Shown in pieces: positions 18,768 through 26,960 of a DNA stretch of 64,000 nucleotides. The notes under the pieces were generated by a model, which was not told the origin of the DNA, made no database searches, and saw nothing but the letters and a program-made list of their open reading frames with translations. Origin of the DNA: Wenyingzhuangia aestuarii (GTDB lineage: Bacteria > Bacteroidota > Bacteroidia > Flavobacteriales > Flavobacteriaceae); assembly GCF_011927765.1 (NCBI RefSeq), contig NZ_JAATJG010000001.1, positions 34,792 to 98,791 of the forward strand, given 5' to 3'. Made by a program: the position numbers and the translations under genes. Numbering within the stretch: position 1 is the first letter of the stretch; every line of letters begins with the position of its first letter.

Positions 18768-18800
18768 TTGTCGGTTTATAGTACAATTTAAATATATTTA
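18768..18800 (+). promoter_or_regulatory. Candidate promoter of the AraC-family gene
   Basis: TTG at 18768-18770 and TATATTTA at 18793-18800 are separated by 22 bp, the spacing expected of -33 and -7 elements. The -7 box has one mismatch. The ATG follows 19 bp later. Confidence 0.4.
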
Positions 18801-18819
18801 CAGAATAAAATAGAGATAT

Positions 18820-19701
18820 ATGCAAGTTTTAGATACTTATAAACCTTTTGAAGTACAAGAAGTTGAATTGTCTGAGTGGAAAAATCGTCCGGTAAAGAAT
18901 AATTTTTTTGAATTGGTATTGATTAAAGATGGAGAAGGTACACAGTGTATTAATTACAATCATTACTCATACAGTAAAGGAAGTATTTTTTTATTGCCAC
19001 CTTTAAAGTGTCATTCTTTTCAAATTACAAAACCGTCAAAGTTTGTGTTTTTAAAGTTTACCGATTCTTTTTTTAAAACCATTCACAAAATATCTATTGA
19101 TAGGAATGAGTGGTTTAAAGATGCTTCTTATATTTTATCAAATTACAATCAATTACCCGGAGATATTGTTAAAAATGATTTAGATAGACAGCATTTAAAT
19201 ATGTTGATTTCTATGATTTTACAAGAATCTAGAAACTACGGAGAAGATTCTGTAACATTAATAAAAAGTTTAATGACTAGTGTTTTAGAAATTCTGATTA
19301 GAAATATTAAAAAGAGTTCGTTTTCTGAATTGTCATTGGCAAAAACAGATGATAGAATTACTAAAATGTTAACCTATATAAACGAACATATAGAAAAACC
19401 AGAACATTTAAAAGTAGAACATTTGGCAGATGTTTTTATGATGTCTCCAACTTATGTTAGCGAGTTTTTTAGAAAACAGGTTAAAGTACCTTTAAGAGAA
19501 TATATCATCAAAGCAAAATTAAAGTTGGTAGAAATCCGTTTGTTAAATTCGGACTACACACTTACAGAAATTGCGGATGAATTGGCTTTTACAGATGTAA
19601 GTCATTTATCTAAAACCTTTAAAAAATACACTGGAACTTCTATTCGTGATTTTAAGAAAAACGGAGATTATGTATTGTTAAAAAGAACAGTATGTCGCTA
19701 G
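18820..19701 (+). CDS. AraC-family transcriptional regulator
   Basis: 293 residues. The N-terminal cupin-like sensing part contains FFELVLIKDGEGTQCINYNHY and IFLLPPLKCHSF. The C-terminal double helix-turn-helix is intact (HLADVFMMSPTYVSEFFRK, then YTLTEIADELAFTDVSHLSKTFKKYTGTS). It is divergent from the ABM/oxidoreductase operon and is the obvious candidate to control it in response to a small ligand. The stop codon overlaps the convergent epimerase stop by a few bases. Confidence 0.92.
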   Translation: MQVLDTYKPFEVQEVELSEWKNRPVKNNFFELVLIKDGEGTQCINYNHYSYSKGSIFLLPPLKCHSFQITKPSKFVFLKFTDSFFKTIHKISIDRNEWFKDASYILSNYNQLPGDIVKNDLDRQHLNMLISMILQESRNYGEDSVTLIKSLMTSVLEILIRNIKKSSFSELSLAKTDDRITKMLTYINEHIEKPEHLKVEHLADVFMMSPTYVSEFFRKQVKVPLREYIIKAKLKLVEIRLLNSDYTLTEIADELAFTDVSHLSKTFKKYTGTSIRDFKKNGDYVLLKRTVCR

Positions 19702-20513
19702 TCTTCTTTAAAAACCGATAGTCCTTCTAACAAATCAGGATAGATAAATTGGTAATTTAAATCGTCTATAATTTTTTGATTAGAGATAATTTTAAAACTA
19801 TCTAATTCTTCTATAAACGTAGCAGGATTTTTTCCCATTTGTATAGTTGCCTGTTTGTAATAGTTAGCTTTAGTAGGGTGTGTACTTGCAGCAGCATTGT
19901 AGGTAACATTCCATTTTTGTTGTTCTACAATAGCTTTAACAATTCCTATACAGTCTTCTAGGTGAATTAAATTTACAGGAGCTAAAGCGTTTTTTACTTT
20001 TCTGTCTTCTTTAAAAAAGTTTCCAGGATTACGGGTACCTCCAATTAATCCTGCAAAACGGATAATGGTTGTATCAAAATTTTTGTTGTTTGTAAAAAGC
20101 TCTTCAAAAACTAATAATTCCTTTTTAGCAGGATTTACATCAAATACTAAATTTTCTGTAACTTCTCCATTAATATCAGGATATACAGCTGTAGAACTAA
20201 TAAAAATTACATGTTTAATAGTTGATTTTTCTATGGCTTTTACTAGCTTTTTATAACCGTTTAAAAACGGCTTTTGTTTTCTAAAAGGAACGTTGATAAA
20301 TAGAATATCACTTTGTAAAAAATGATCTAAATTTCCATCAATATCTTCTTCTATACTAAGTACATAAGGCTGAATTCCATTTTCTAACAAGATTTCACAT
20401 TTAGAAACAGAAGTAGTACTTCCTTTTACTATAAAATCGTCTTCTACAAATGTTGTTGCTAAAGGAAGTCCTAACCATCCACAACCTAAAACACTAAATG
20501 ATTTTTGTTCCAT
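19698..20513 (-). CDS. NAD(P)-binding SDR-like protein (YeeZ-like epimerase)
   Basis: 271 residues. The N-terminus SVLGCGWLGLPLATTFVEDDF is a variant Rossmann motif of the atypical SDR group that includes E. coli YeeZ, with HVIFISSTAVYPD as the Ser/Tyr region. The substrate is unknown. It overlaps the cvpA-like gene by 20 bp, so the two are co-transcribed, and its stop overlaps that of the convergent araC gene. Confidence 0.85.
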   Translation of the reverse strand: MEQKSFSVLGCGWLGLPLATTFVEDDFIVKGSTTSVSKCEILLENGIQPYVLSIEEDIDGNLDHFLQSDILFINVPFRKQKPFLNGYKKLVKAIEKSTIKHVIFISSTAVYPDINGEVTENLVFDVNPAKKELLVFEELFTNNKNFDTTIIRFAGLIGGTRNPGNFFKEDRKVKNALAPVNLIHLEDCIGIVKAIVEQQKWNVTYNAAASTHPTKANYYKQATIQMGKNPATFIEELDSFKIISNQKIIDDLNYQFIYPDLLEGLSVFKED

Positions 20514-21018
20514 TTTCTTTTTCTATGTTGCTGTCTAATTGATCTAATAAAGTTGGAAAAATTGAGGGAGCTAAGTTTTTAACAGGTGTAAATAAAATTG
20601 ATTTTTCTATTTGTTCTTTTTCCAAAAAAGGAATAACTCCATTTATTTTTTCTAACCATCCTAAAATAACGCTTAAAATTAAGCCTACTTTAATGACTCC
20701 AAAAATAGCTCCTAATATTTTATTAATCCATCCTAAAGCAATTAACGATGCTAGTTTTGTTAACAATTTTCCAGCTAAAGATATGCTAATTACAATTACT
20801 AAAAAGGTAATAGCAAAAGCGGTTAAAGCAATGTATTTGGGTTCTAAATCTACATGTTTAATTAAGATGTCTTTGGCATAAAAAGAAAAATGCATCGCTC
20901 CGTAAATTCCCGCAATTAAGGCTACTAACGATGCTACTTCGGCTAATAAGCCTTTCATAATTCCCTTTACCAATCCGTATAAAAGAATAACCCCAATAAC
21001 AATATCTAAAATCTCCAT
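20494..21018 (-). CDS. cvpA: CvpA family membrane protein
   Basis: 174 residues with four predicted membrane helices. The N-terminus MEILDIVIGVILLYGLVKGIMKGL is the usual CvpA start (domain ~1-140). CvpA proteins are linked to colicin V production and envelope maintenance; the biochemical role is not settled. It is first in an operon with the YeeZ-like gene. Confidence 0.88.
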   Translation of the reverse strand: MEILDIVIGVILLYGLVKGIMKGLLAEVASLVALIAGIYGAMHFSFYAKDILIKHVDLEPKYIALTAFAITFLVIVISISLAGKLLTKLASLIALGWINKILGAIFGVIKVGLILSVILGWLEKINGVIPFLEKEQIEKSILFTPVKNLAPSIFPTLLDQLDSNIEKENGTKII

Positions 21019-21094
21019 AAATAAATTTAATTCAAAGATACAGTTTTATCATTTTAGACTTTAAGACTTCTTATATTTGTTAAAAAAAGAGACG

Positions 21095-21436
21095 ATGGTT
21101 AATGATGAGCAATTAAAATTGCGTTGGAATGAAGTTGTAAAAGATTTATCTGATAAGTTTGCGGATGGTGATACACTAGATGTAGATGCTATTTTATATT
21201 TAATTGGAGTACAAGAATTAGGGCAAGGGTATAAAATTTTTAAGAAAGATGAAAAATTAAACCTAATGCACATTGCTATTTGTAGATTGTTAGAGCCTTA
21301 TGGTTATTACGAATTTGAATATTATGATGACGATAGTTGGCCACACTACAAAGCTTTGGATACATTGCCCAATTTAAAGCCAGGAGAACAAACTTTATTA
21401 ATGAAAGAGGCTATTGTTCGTTATTTTGATGAGTAA
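21095..21436 (+). CDS. Conserved hypothetical small acidic protein
   Basis: 113 residues from the ATG at 21095; an in-frame TTG at 21077 is less likely because it falls in an AT-rich promoter-like stretch (TATATTTG at 21072-21079). The protein is soluble, acidic and mostly helical (DEQLKLRWNEVVKDLSDKF...ILYLIGVQELGQGYKIFKKDEK). I do not recognise a named domain. It sits upstream of the thioredoxin-like gene in the same orientation, 31 bp away, so the two may share a transcript. Confidence 0.75.
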   Translation: MVNDEQLKLRWNEVVKDLSDKFADGDTLDVDAILYLIGVQELGQGYKIFKKDEKLNLMHIAICRLLEPYGYYEFEYYDDDSWPHYKALDTLPNLKPGEQTLLMKEAIVRYFDE

Positions 21437-21467
21437 CTTTGGAACATTATTTGTTTGATTTGTTTTT

Positions 21468-22796
21468 ATGAAATACATAAGCCTTTTATTTTTAGTTGTT
21501 GTTCAGTTAGTAAGTGCTCAAAACACAGTTACCGGAACTTTTATAGATTCTTTGCCTCAAATAAAAAATGTGGCATTGTATCAGTTTAAAAACGGAACGC
21601 CAGAATATGTAAATTTTACCGATGTAGAAAAAAACAGTTTTACTTTTTCTATGGATAGTTTGCCTAGTGGTTATTACAGAGCTTTGTATAAAAATGTAGC
21701 TTCGGGCTATGTAGATTTTATTTACAACAAAGAAAATATAAAGTTTGAGGTAAATAGTAAAGTAGGGCAAGTTTCTGTAGGCTATGCAGCTTCTAGAGAG
21801 AATCAATTACTACAAGCCTATAATTACAACATGTTGCAGTTGCAAACAGAGTTAGATTCTTTGCAAATGGTCTTTTTTAGAAAACCAAGTGCCGATGTTG
21901 CTCTGTACAAAGACATAAAATCTAAAATTGATGGAGCTCAAAATTATTATGAAAATTTAGCAAAGAATGATTACTGTTTAAGCATTATTAAAGCTTCTAA
22001 AAGATACAACGCTCCTATACCTTTTACGTTACCAGGAAATTACATTAGCTCTATTCAGAAACACTATTTTGATCCTATAGATTTTAAAGACCAAGGATTA
22101 AAAAACTCACTGTTTTTAAAAAATAGGGTAACAGATTATGTGTTTTATTTACATCAATCCGAAAGTAAAGAAACAGAAAATAGATTATTTATAGGAGCTA
22201 TAAAAAAAGTGACTGCTTTGGTAGATGATTCTGAATTAAAAGAAGCACTATTAGCCGATTTAATTCAAAAATTAATAGCAAAAGAAAATAGCGTGGTTTT
22301 AGCAGAAACGGTAGCTATTTATAAAGAATTACCCGTTGCTGTTCAAAAATATGCCTTGTTAAAAGAAACCCAACAATTGTCTAAAACATTGTTAGGTGTT
22401 GTGGCTCCAAATATTAAAATTTCGGAAACAGAAACATTACATAGTTTATCGGGTTCTAAGGCTTACTTAGTAGTGTTTTGGAGTAGCACCTGTTCACATT
22501 GTTCTTTAGAGTTACCAAAAGTAGCTACACTGTTAAAAGATAAACAAGAGGTAACGGTAGTTTCTGTAGGCTTAGAAAAAAAGACGGATGCTGTTAATTG
22601 GACAACTAAAGTTAAAGATTTTCCTACATGGAAAAATGTAATTTCTATTGGAAAATGGAATAGTGTAGAGTCTGTAAGTTATAGTGTAAACACTACTCCA
22701 TCTTACTTTTTATTAAACAAGAACAAGCAAATTATTGCCAAACCTAAAGATTTAGAAACGTTAATAAAAGTAGTTGATGAACTACTGATCCAGTAA
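21468..22796 (+). CDS. Exported thioredoxin-like protein with DUF4369-like N-terminus
   Basis: 442 residues. A signal peptide (MKYISLLFLVVVQLVSAQ) is followed by an N-terminal beta domain resembling DUF4369 (VTGTFIDSLPQIKNVALYQFKNG) and a long helical middle. The C-terminal thioredoxin-like domain has the active site WSSTCSHCSLELPK. It should act as a periplasmic or surface thiol-disulfide oxidoreductase, as is common in Bacteroidota. Its last 15 bp overlap the convergent TlpA-like gene. Confidence 0.85.
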   Translation: MKYISLLFLVVVQLVSAQNTVTGTFIDSLPQIKNVALYQFKNGTPEYVNFTDVEKNSFTFSMDSLPSGYYRALYKNVASGYVDFIYNKENIKFEVNSKVGQVSVGYAASRENQLLQAYNYNMLQLQTELDSLQMVFFRKPSADVALYKDIKSKIDGAQNYYENLAKNDYCLSIIKASKRYNAPIPFTLPGNYISSIQKHYFDPIDFKDQGLKNSLFLKNRVTDYVFYLHQSESKETENRLFIGAIKKVTALVDDSELKEALLADLIQKLIAKENSVVLAETVAIYKELPVAVQKYALLKETQQLSKTLLGVVAPNIKISETETLHSLSGSKAYLVVFWSSTCSHCSLELPKVATLLKDKQEVTVVSVGLEKKTDAVNWTTKVKDFPTWKNVISIGKWNSVESVSYSVNTTPSYFLLNKNKQIIAKPKDLETLIKVVDELLIQ

Positions 22797-23885
22797 TTCA
22801 TCAATCTTATTTGTCATCATACTTTTAATGCTAGATTTATAACCAATTTCAAAAAATTGAATGGTTCCTGTTTTGTCTATAATAATATTGGTTGGGTAGG
22901 AGGTAATGTCAAACTTAGAAGCTAGCCATCTACCTTCGTCAACAATATCATACGTTAACGGATGAGTTTCTAAAAACTTTTCTATTGTGTTTTTGTCATC
23001 TAAACCAATGGCAACAAACTGTACGTTTTCAGAATCTTTGTATTGTTCTTTTAAAGCATTTAATTTTGGAATTTCGGCTTTGCATGGAGGACAAGTAGAA
23101 AACCAAAAGTTTAGTACCAAAATATCTTTATCTAACAATTTTTTTGTCGATATTTTTTTGTTGTCTATGGTTCTAGCATAAAAACTAGGACTTTTTTTAC
23201 CTAAACTTTTTTCTAGCAGTTCTTTTTTTCTTTGTTTTGACTCTTTAATACTTTTTAGATAATCTTTGTGACTTACAATACTATATTCATCTAAAGAATA
23301 GGTGTTTTTAGGAAGGTTTAAAAATTGAACCTTAGTAGCTTTTACAGTGTAGCTACCTAAATACTTACTATAGGCTTTGTATTGCATTACAAAACCAGGA
23401 ACATTGTAGTTTTTAATATATCTAAGACCTATTTTTTTGGTGGTGTAAACATCTACAGGTTTTCCTTTTAACAAGCTTATGTATTTTTCACAAGGAATAC
23501 CTGCTATATTTTTTTCTTCTCCTTTTTGTAAAACTCCATCAATTAAAGGTTCTTTAAAATCGTAAGAAATACCTTTTTTGTAACCACTAGATTCATAACA
23601 TCTATAGATTTTTTCTTGATCGTAATTTAAAAGGCTAAAATTACCTAAAGACCGACCGTTACCCATAGATCTTTCTAACACATGTTTTTGGTCTAGAATT
23701 ACAACAATTTCTCGTAGGTAACTAGAAGATGCTTTTTGTTTGTCTGTTAATTTTTGGTCATACGTAACACTGTAGTTAATTACAACGTCTTGTTTTAAGT
23801 TTTTAATGTTTTCATATGTCCATTGAGAAAAAGCAGTATTGGCTAAAAGAAGAAATAGGTAAAAAGGGATAAGTTGTTTTTTCAT
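22782..23885 (-). CDS. GLPGLI-like / TlpA thioredoxin fusion protein
   Basis: 367 residues. A signal peptide (MKKQLIPFYLFLLLANTAFSQ) leads into a region of ~180 residues resembling GLPGLI family proteins (YDQKLTDKQK...NIAGIPCEKY). A TlpA-like thioredoxin domain (~228-367) follows, with active site CPPC at 265-268. It is likely a periplasmic disulfide reductase. It overlaps the convergent thioredoxin-like gene tail to tail, so two related redox proteins face each other. The GLPGLI assignment is less certain than the thioredoxin part. Confidence 0.85.
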   Translation of the reverse strand: MKKQLIPFYLFLLLANTAFSQWTYENIKNLKQDVVINYSVTYDQKLTDKQKASSSYLREIVVILDQKHVLERSMGNGRSLGNFSLLNYDQEKIYRCYESSGYKKGISYDFKEPLIDGVLQKGEEKNIAGIPCEKYISLLKGKPVDVYTTKKIGLRYIKNYNVPGFVMQYKAYSKYLGSYTVKATKVQFLNLPKNTYSLDEYSIVSHKDYLKSIKESKQRKKELLEKSLGKKSPSFYARTIDNKKISTKKLLDKDILVLNFWFSTCPPCKAEIPKLNALKEQYKDSENVQFVAIGLDDKNTIEKFLETHPLTYDIVDEGRWLASKFDITSYPTNIIIDKTGTIQFFEIGYKSSIKSMMTNKIDELLDQ

Positions 23886-23936
23886 TTTGCAATTTTTCTC
23901 TAAATATATTCTTTTTAGTTAGTTTATAAAAAATCA

Positions 23937-24299
23937 TTATTCAAAAGCTAAAAACGCTTCGGGAATATGTTTAATATCTGTTTGTTTAGCATTCTTAACT
24001 ATGGCAATTACATCAAAACGAACCTCTAAATCTAAGTTGTGTTTTTGTACATAATAATCGGCAGCAGTAATTAGAAGTTTTATTTTAGCTTTGGTAATAA
24101 ACTCTTCGGGGTTTCCAAAAAAAGCTGAGGTTCTTGTTTTTACTTCTACAATAGCAAGAAAGTTTCCTTTTTGAGCAATAATATCAATTTCTGCTTTTAA
24201 ATATCTCCAATTAGTTTCTAAAATAGAGTAACCCTTTTCTAGCAAATAGTCTTTGGCTAATTGCTCTCCTAAATTTCCTAAATCGTTGTGCTGTGCCAT
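23937..24299 (-). CDS. YraN / UPF0102 family protein
   Basis: 120 residues, the normal family length. Hallmarks are GEQLAKDYLLEKGYSILETNWR, then AEIDIIAQKG and VEVKTRT, the Asp/Glu/Lys pattern of the PD-(D/E)XK nuclease fold. The function is not established; a Holliday-junction or recombination role has been suggested for the family. Confidence 0.92.
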   Translation of the reverse strand: MAQHNDLGNLGEQLAKDYLLEKGYSILETNWRYLKAEIDIIAQKGNFLAIVEVKTRTSAFFGNPEEFITKAKIKLLITAADYYVQKHNLDLEVRFDVIAIVKNAKQTDIKHIPEAFLAFE

Positions 24300-24383
24300 A
24301 TAAATTTCTAAGATACTTTTTTATTTAAAATTTTAGATAAATGTTTGTTTATCAGATAAAAAATACTGAATTTTGCTGAACAA

Positions 24384-24500
24384 ATGAAACAGTACAATTC
24401 ACATATCACCTCATTAGCCACTTTATCAAAGTGTTCAGCTCATATGGCCATGGTCAAGAACCATGTCTCTTGGATGTTATTGTGTATTTCTATTTTTTAA
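24384..24500 (+). CDS. Small ORF 1, 38-aa peptide with hydrophobic C-terminus
   Basis: ATG to TAA encodes 38 residues. A polar N-terminus with SHITSLATLSKCS is followed by a Met-rich middle (AHMAMVKNHVSWM) and a hydrophobic end. A strong terminator follows at once. A start similar to the next small ORF (H/N-I/V-T-S/T-L) suggests the two are related. It may be a small membrane peptide, a leader peptide, or simply part of a small RNA; translation is not proven. The whole interval 24300-24984 holds no other gene. Confidence 0.35.
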   Translation: MKQYNSHITSLATLSKCSAHMAMVKNHVSWMLLCISIF

Positions 24501-24522
24501 ATAAGATAGAGTCTATATATAC

Positions 24523-24550
24523 AAAAAGCATCCATTTGGATGCTTTTTTT
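24523..24550 (+). terminator. Terminator after small ORF 1
   Basis: A-run, GCATCC, loop ATTT, GGATGC, then eight or more T residues: a compact classical terminator with no long gene before it. Confidence 0.85.
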
Positions 24551-24578
24551 TATTTACAGCAATTTTAATTTTTTTATT

Positions 24579-24707
24579 ATGAACAAACATTTTTACACCA
24601 ACGTTACAACCTTAAAATTATCCTTATTGGCCAAGCAGTCTAAACAGTCTGTGTTGTTAACAATGCATGTCTGTATTTTAATGTTTTTAGTCCTTTATAG
24701 CTACTGA
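24579..24707 (+). CDS. Small ORF 2, 42-aa peptide with C-terminal membrane helix
   Basis: ATG to TGA encodes 42 residues: a short polar start (MNKHFYTNVTTL), a Lys/Gln/Ser middle, then a strongly hydrophobic stretch LLTMHVCILMFLVLYSY that could span a membrane. It resembles small ORF 1 in size, layout and NVTTL/HITSL start, and also has its own downstream terminator. The tandem arrangement argues for a paralogous pair of tiny genes or small RNAs. No family is recognised. Confidence 0.35.
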   Translation: MNKHFYTNVTTLKLSLLAKQSKQSVLLTMHVCILMFLVLYSY

Positions 24708-24743
24708 TAATATGTTACTTAATTCTCACATATCTCAATAATA

Positions 24744-24772
24744 TAAAGGCACTTTTTAAAGTGTCTTTTTTA
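24744..24772 (+). terminator. Terminator after small ORF 2
   Basis: AAAGGCACTTT and AAAGTGTCTTT form an 11-bp stem with one G-T pair followed by T residues, ~37 bp after small ORF 2. Confidence 0.75.
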
Positions 24773-24792
24773 TTGACCAAAATTTAAATAAA

Positions 24793-24939
24793 ATGAAAAA
24801 TAATATCAAAAGAATCAATCAAATATTTCAAAATAACTTTACAAACAATCTTAGTCAAATCAATAGAAAACTCTATCCAAAACCTTATTTTTTGGAAGAA
24901 GAAACTACTGAAGATGGAGAGCCTATTTTGTTTATTTAG
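24793..24939 (+). CDS. Small ORF 3, 48-aa hypothetical peptide
   Basis: ATG to TAG encodes 48 residues, Asn/Lys-rich at the start and ending EEETTEDGEPILFI. It has no signal peptide and no recognised domain. It follows the second small terminator and faces the LD-carboxypeptidase gene. Base composition looks coding-like but evidence is weak. Confidence 0.3.
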   Translation: MKNNIKRINQIFQNNFTNNLSQINRKLYPKPYFLEEETTEDGEPILFI

Positions 24940-24984
24940 CAGCAGTACTATTACGGCTTTTTAAAAGTTAAGAAGTCGTAATAG

Positions 24985-25962
24985 TTAATGATAGAATTTT
25001 ACAGAAGAGTTGTTTTTACCAACGCTTAGTTGTATTTCTTTTCCAAAAATTAACGGAACGTTTTTGTCTTCGTGACCTGCAGGAAAATCAAACAAAACAG
25101 GAATGTTGTATTTGCTTACAATGGTTAGCACAATTTCTTCTATGCTTTGTCCAAATTCTGGATAGTTTTTTTTGGTATCGGTAAAATCACCTAAAATTAA
25201 ACCGGTACACTCTTTAAAGTATCCTTTTCTGTCTATAGCTCTTAAGAGTCTATCTATATGATATTTGTATTCACCTATTTCTTCTATAAACAAAATTTTG
25301 TGTTTGGCAGAAAAACAAGTTTCTGTACCAATCATGTTTTCTAGAATGGTTAAGTTTCCACCTATTAAAACTCCAGAACAAGTTCCTGTTTGGTTATAGG
25401 CATTACCTGAAATGTGGTAGGTTGGAATGTTATTAGTTAAGGTTTCTTTTAATAAGTTAATACTCTCTTCTATAGCAGGCCAAGGTTGTTTAAAGTTGAT
25501 AGGCATAGGAGCGTGCAAACTCTGAAAACCTAAATTGTGTAATTTGTTGTGAAATACAGTAATATCAGAATAACCAATCATCCATTTAGGATGTCTGGCA
25601 AATTTGGTAAAATCCAAATCATCAATAATTCTTACAGATCCATAACCACCTCTAGCACACCATATGGCTTTTGCTGTTGGATGATCTAATGCCCATTGCA
25701 TGTCTTGTAAGCGTTCTTTATCGGAACCAGCAAAGTGATGACACTCATTAAAAACATGTGCTCCAAGTTCTACTTTGTAACCTAATTCTATAAATAACTC
25801 TTTAGCAGCTAGAATAGCTTCTGGTTGTTTTATAATTCCGGCAGGAGCTACAATTAGTATGGTATCTCCTGTTTGTAAAAAAGCGGGTTGTGTAAAAGTG
25901 ATGTTTTGACTGTTCATAGAAGTAATCACAAAGAAAAAAATGAGCCTAAAAAAGGTTTTCAT
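24985..25962 (-). CDS. LD-carboxypeptidase (LdcA-type, peptidase S66)
   Basis: I use the ATG at 25962, which starts a signal peptide (MKTFFRLIFFFVITSMNSQ); an upstream TTG would add 11 residues. The S66 catalytic set is visible: nucleophile Ser in MIGYSDIT, Glu in FIEEIGE, His in PAGHEDKNVPL. The enzyme removes the terminal D-alanine from muropeptide tetrapeptides in cell-wall recycling. The E. coli enzyme is cytoplasmic, so the signal peptide here suggests a periplasmic form, which is frequent in Bacteroidota. It lies downstream of dinD on the same strand. Confidence 0.9.
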   Translation of the reverse strand: MKTFFRLIFFFVITSMNSQNITFTQPAFLQTGDTILIVAPAGIIKQPEAILAAKELFIELGYKVELGAHVFNECHHFAGSDKERLQDMQWALDHPTAKAIWCARGGYGSVRIIDDLDFTKFARHPKWMIGYSDITVFHNKLHNLGFQSLHAPMPINFKQPWPAIEESINLLKETLTNNIPTYHISGNAYNQTGTCSGVLIGGNLTILENMIGTETCFSAKHKILFIEEIGEYKYHIDRLLRAIDRKGYFKECTGLILGDFTDTKKNYPEFGQSIEEIVLTIVSKYNIPVLFDFPAGHEDKNVPLIFGKEIQLSVGKNNSSVKFYH

Positions 25963-26006
25963 AGGTTGTGTTTGTTGTTCGAAAATAAAATACAAAGAAC
26001 AAACTA

Positions 26007-26846
26007 TTATTTTAGTTTGTCAGGGTTTTTTATATTCTTCTTTTCGTCACTTTTTAATCTACGACTTACTTTGCTAATATCTTCTTCAGGAGATAAGTTT
26101 TCAGGTCTAATTCCACGTGAAATTAATGTTTGTCTAATGGTAGAATTATTAGTAATATGCTCTTTAGATATTTGATTCTCAGTTTTCATATTATTTTGTT
26201 TAGCGTTGTGTATCGTGATTTCTGTAGCAAAATCTTTAGCTTTTAACAAAAGAGTCGGCATAAAATCTGCAAGAGGTTTATTTTTATTAATTCCCCATTT
26301 CTCTTTCATTTGTTGTGTGGTTTTCCCAAATAAGGAAGAATCTCCTTTACTTCTGATTAGTGCAAAATTTTCATTACCTCCAGTTTGTTCAAATATTACT
26401 TGTGATAATTCTTTTTCAGTAGTTTTTAGTTTTTCTTTTGCTTGAACTCTTTCATGTTCTAGTATTTTTTGTTCAATTAATTCAGCTTTTCTAGTTTGAA
26501 TAGCAAAGTAACGCTGGGCAAAAGCAATACTTTCTTTTCTTGGATCTCCATTTTGAGTAATTAAATAACAAGCATATCTGGTTAGCATGATATCTGGTAT
26601 ACTCTTTTCTGCTCCGGAACCAATTTGAACCATTTTGTTGACGTCAACAAAATGGTTTTCTATTTTTTGTAGAGAAACCTCGCAAGAAGTTTTTGCTTTA
26701 TTAATTACTAAATTAAAATTCCTCCATTCTTTGTATTCCAATAAATGTTGTAAATCCCTAGCCATCCAAAATTCAACCCCTTCAGATGTTTTGTTTACAA
26801 TGGATTCAAAATTTTCTGTTAAACTTTGTATTAAAGAACTTTCCAT
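26007..26846 (-). CDS. dinD: DNA damage-inducible protein D
   Basis: 279 residues, matching DinD length. The BRO-N-like N-terminal part contains EFWMARDLQHLLEYKEWRNF, then RYACYLITQNGDPRK, both typical of DinD. The C-terminal half carries KGDSSLFG and RGIRPENL. E. coli DinD is LexA-controlled and inhibits RecA filament activity. I see no LexA box here, but a 30-bp palindrome lies inside the coding sequence. It is convergent with no gene and divergent from metG. Confidence 0.92.
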   Translation of the reverse strand: MESSLIQSLTENFESIVNKTSEGVEFWMARDLQHLLEYKEWRNFNLVINKAKTSCEVSLQKIENHFVDVNKMVQIGSGAEKSIPDIMLTRYACYLITQNGDPRKESIAFAQRYFAIQTRKAELIEQKILEHERVQAKEKLKTTEKELSQVIFEQTGGNENFALIRSKGDSSLFGKTTQQMKEKWGINKNKPLADFMPTLLLKAKDFATEITIHNAKQNNMKTENQISKEHITNNSTIRQTLISRGIRPENLSPEEDISKVSRRLKSDEKKNIKNPDKLK

Positions 26847-26929
26847 ATTATTTTTTTATTACAAAATACAAAAAAGTAGAATAAAGAATCTTTCAACTAC
26901 CTATTTTATAAAGTTTAGTTACATAATTG

Positions 26930-26937
26930 TATTTTTG
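26930..26937 (+). promoter_or_regulatory. -7 box of metG
   Basis: TATTTTTG fits the Bacteroidota TAnnTTTG consensus and leaves a leader of about 20 nt before the metG ATG. Confidence 0.5.
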
Positions 26938-26960
26938 CGGTCAAATAAATAGAAAACCTG

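Noticed and set aside
26007-26846. DinD together with the HNH gene as prophage remnants
   Set aside because: They are 11 kb apart among housekeeping genes with no integrase, attachment site or phage structural gene.
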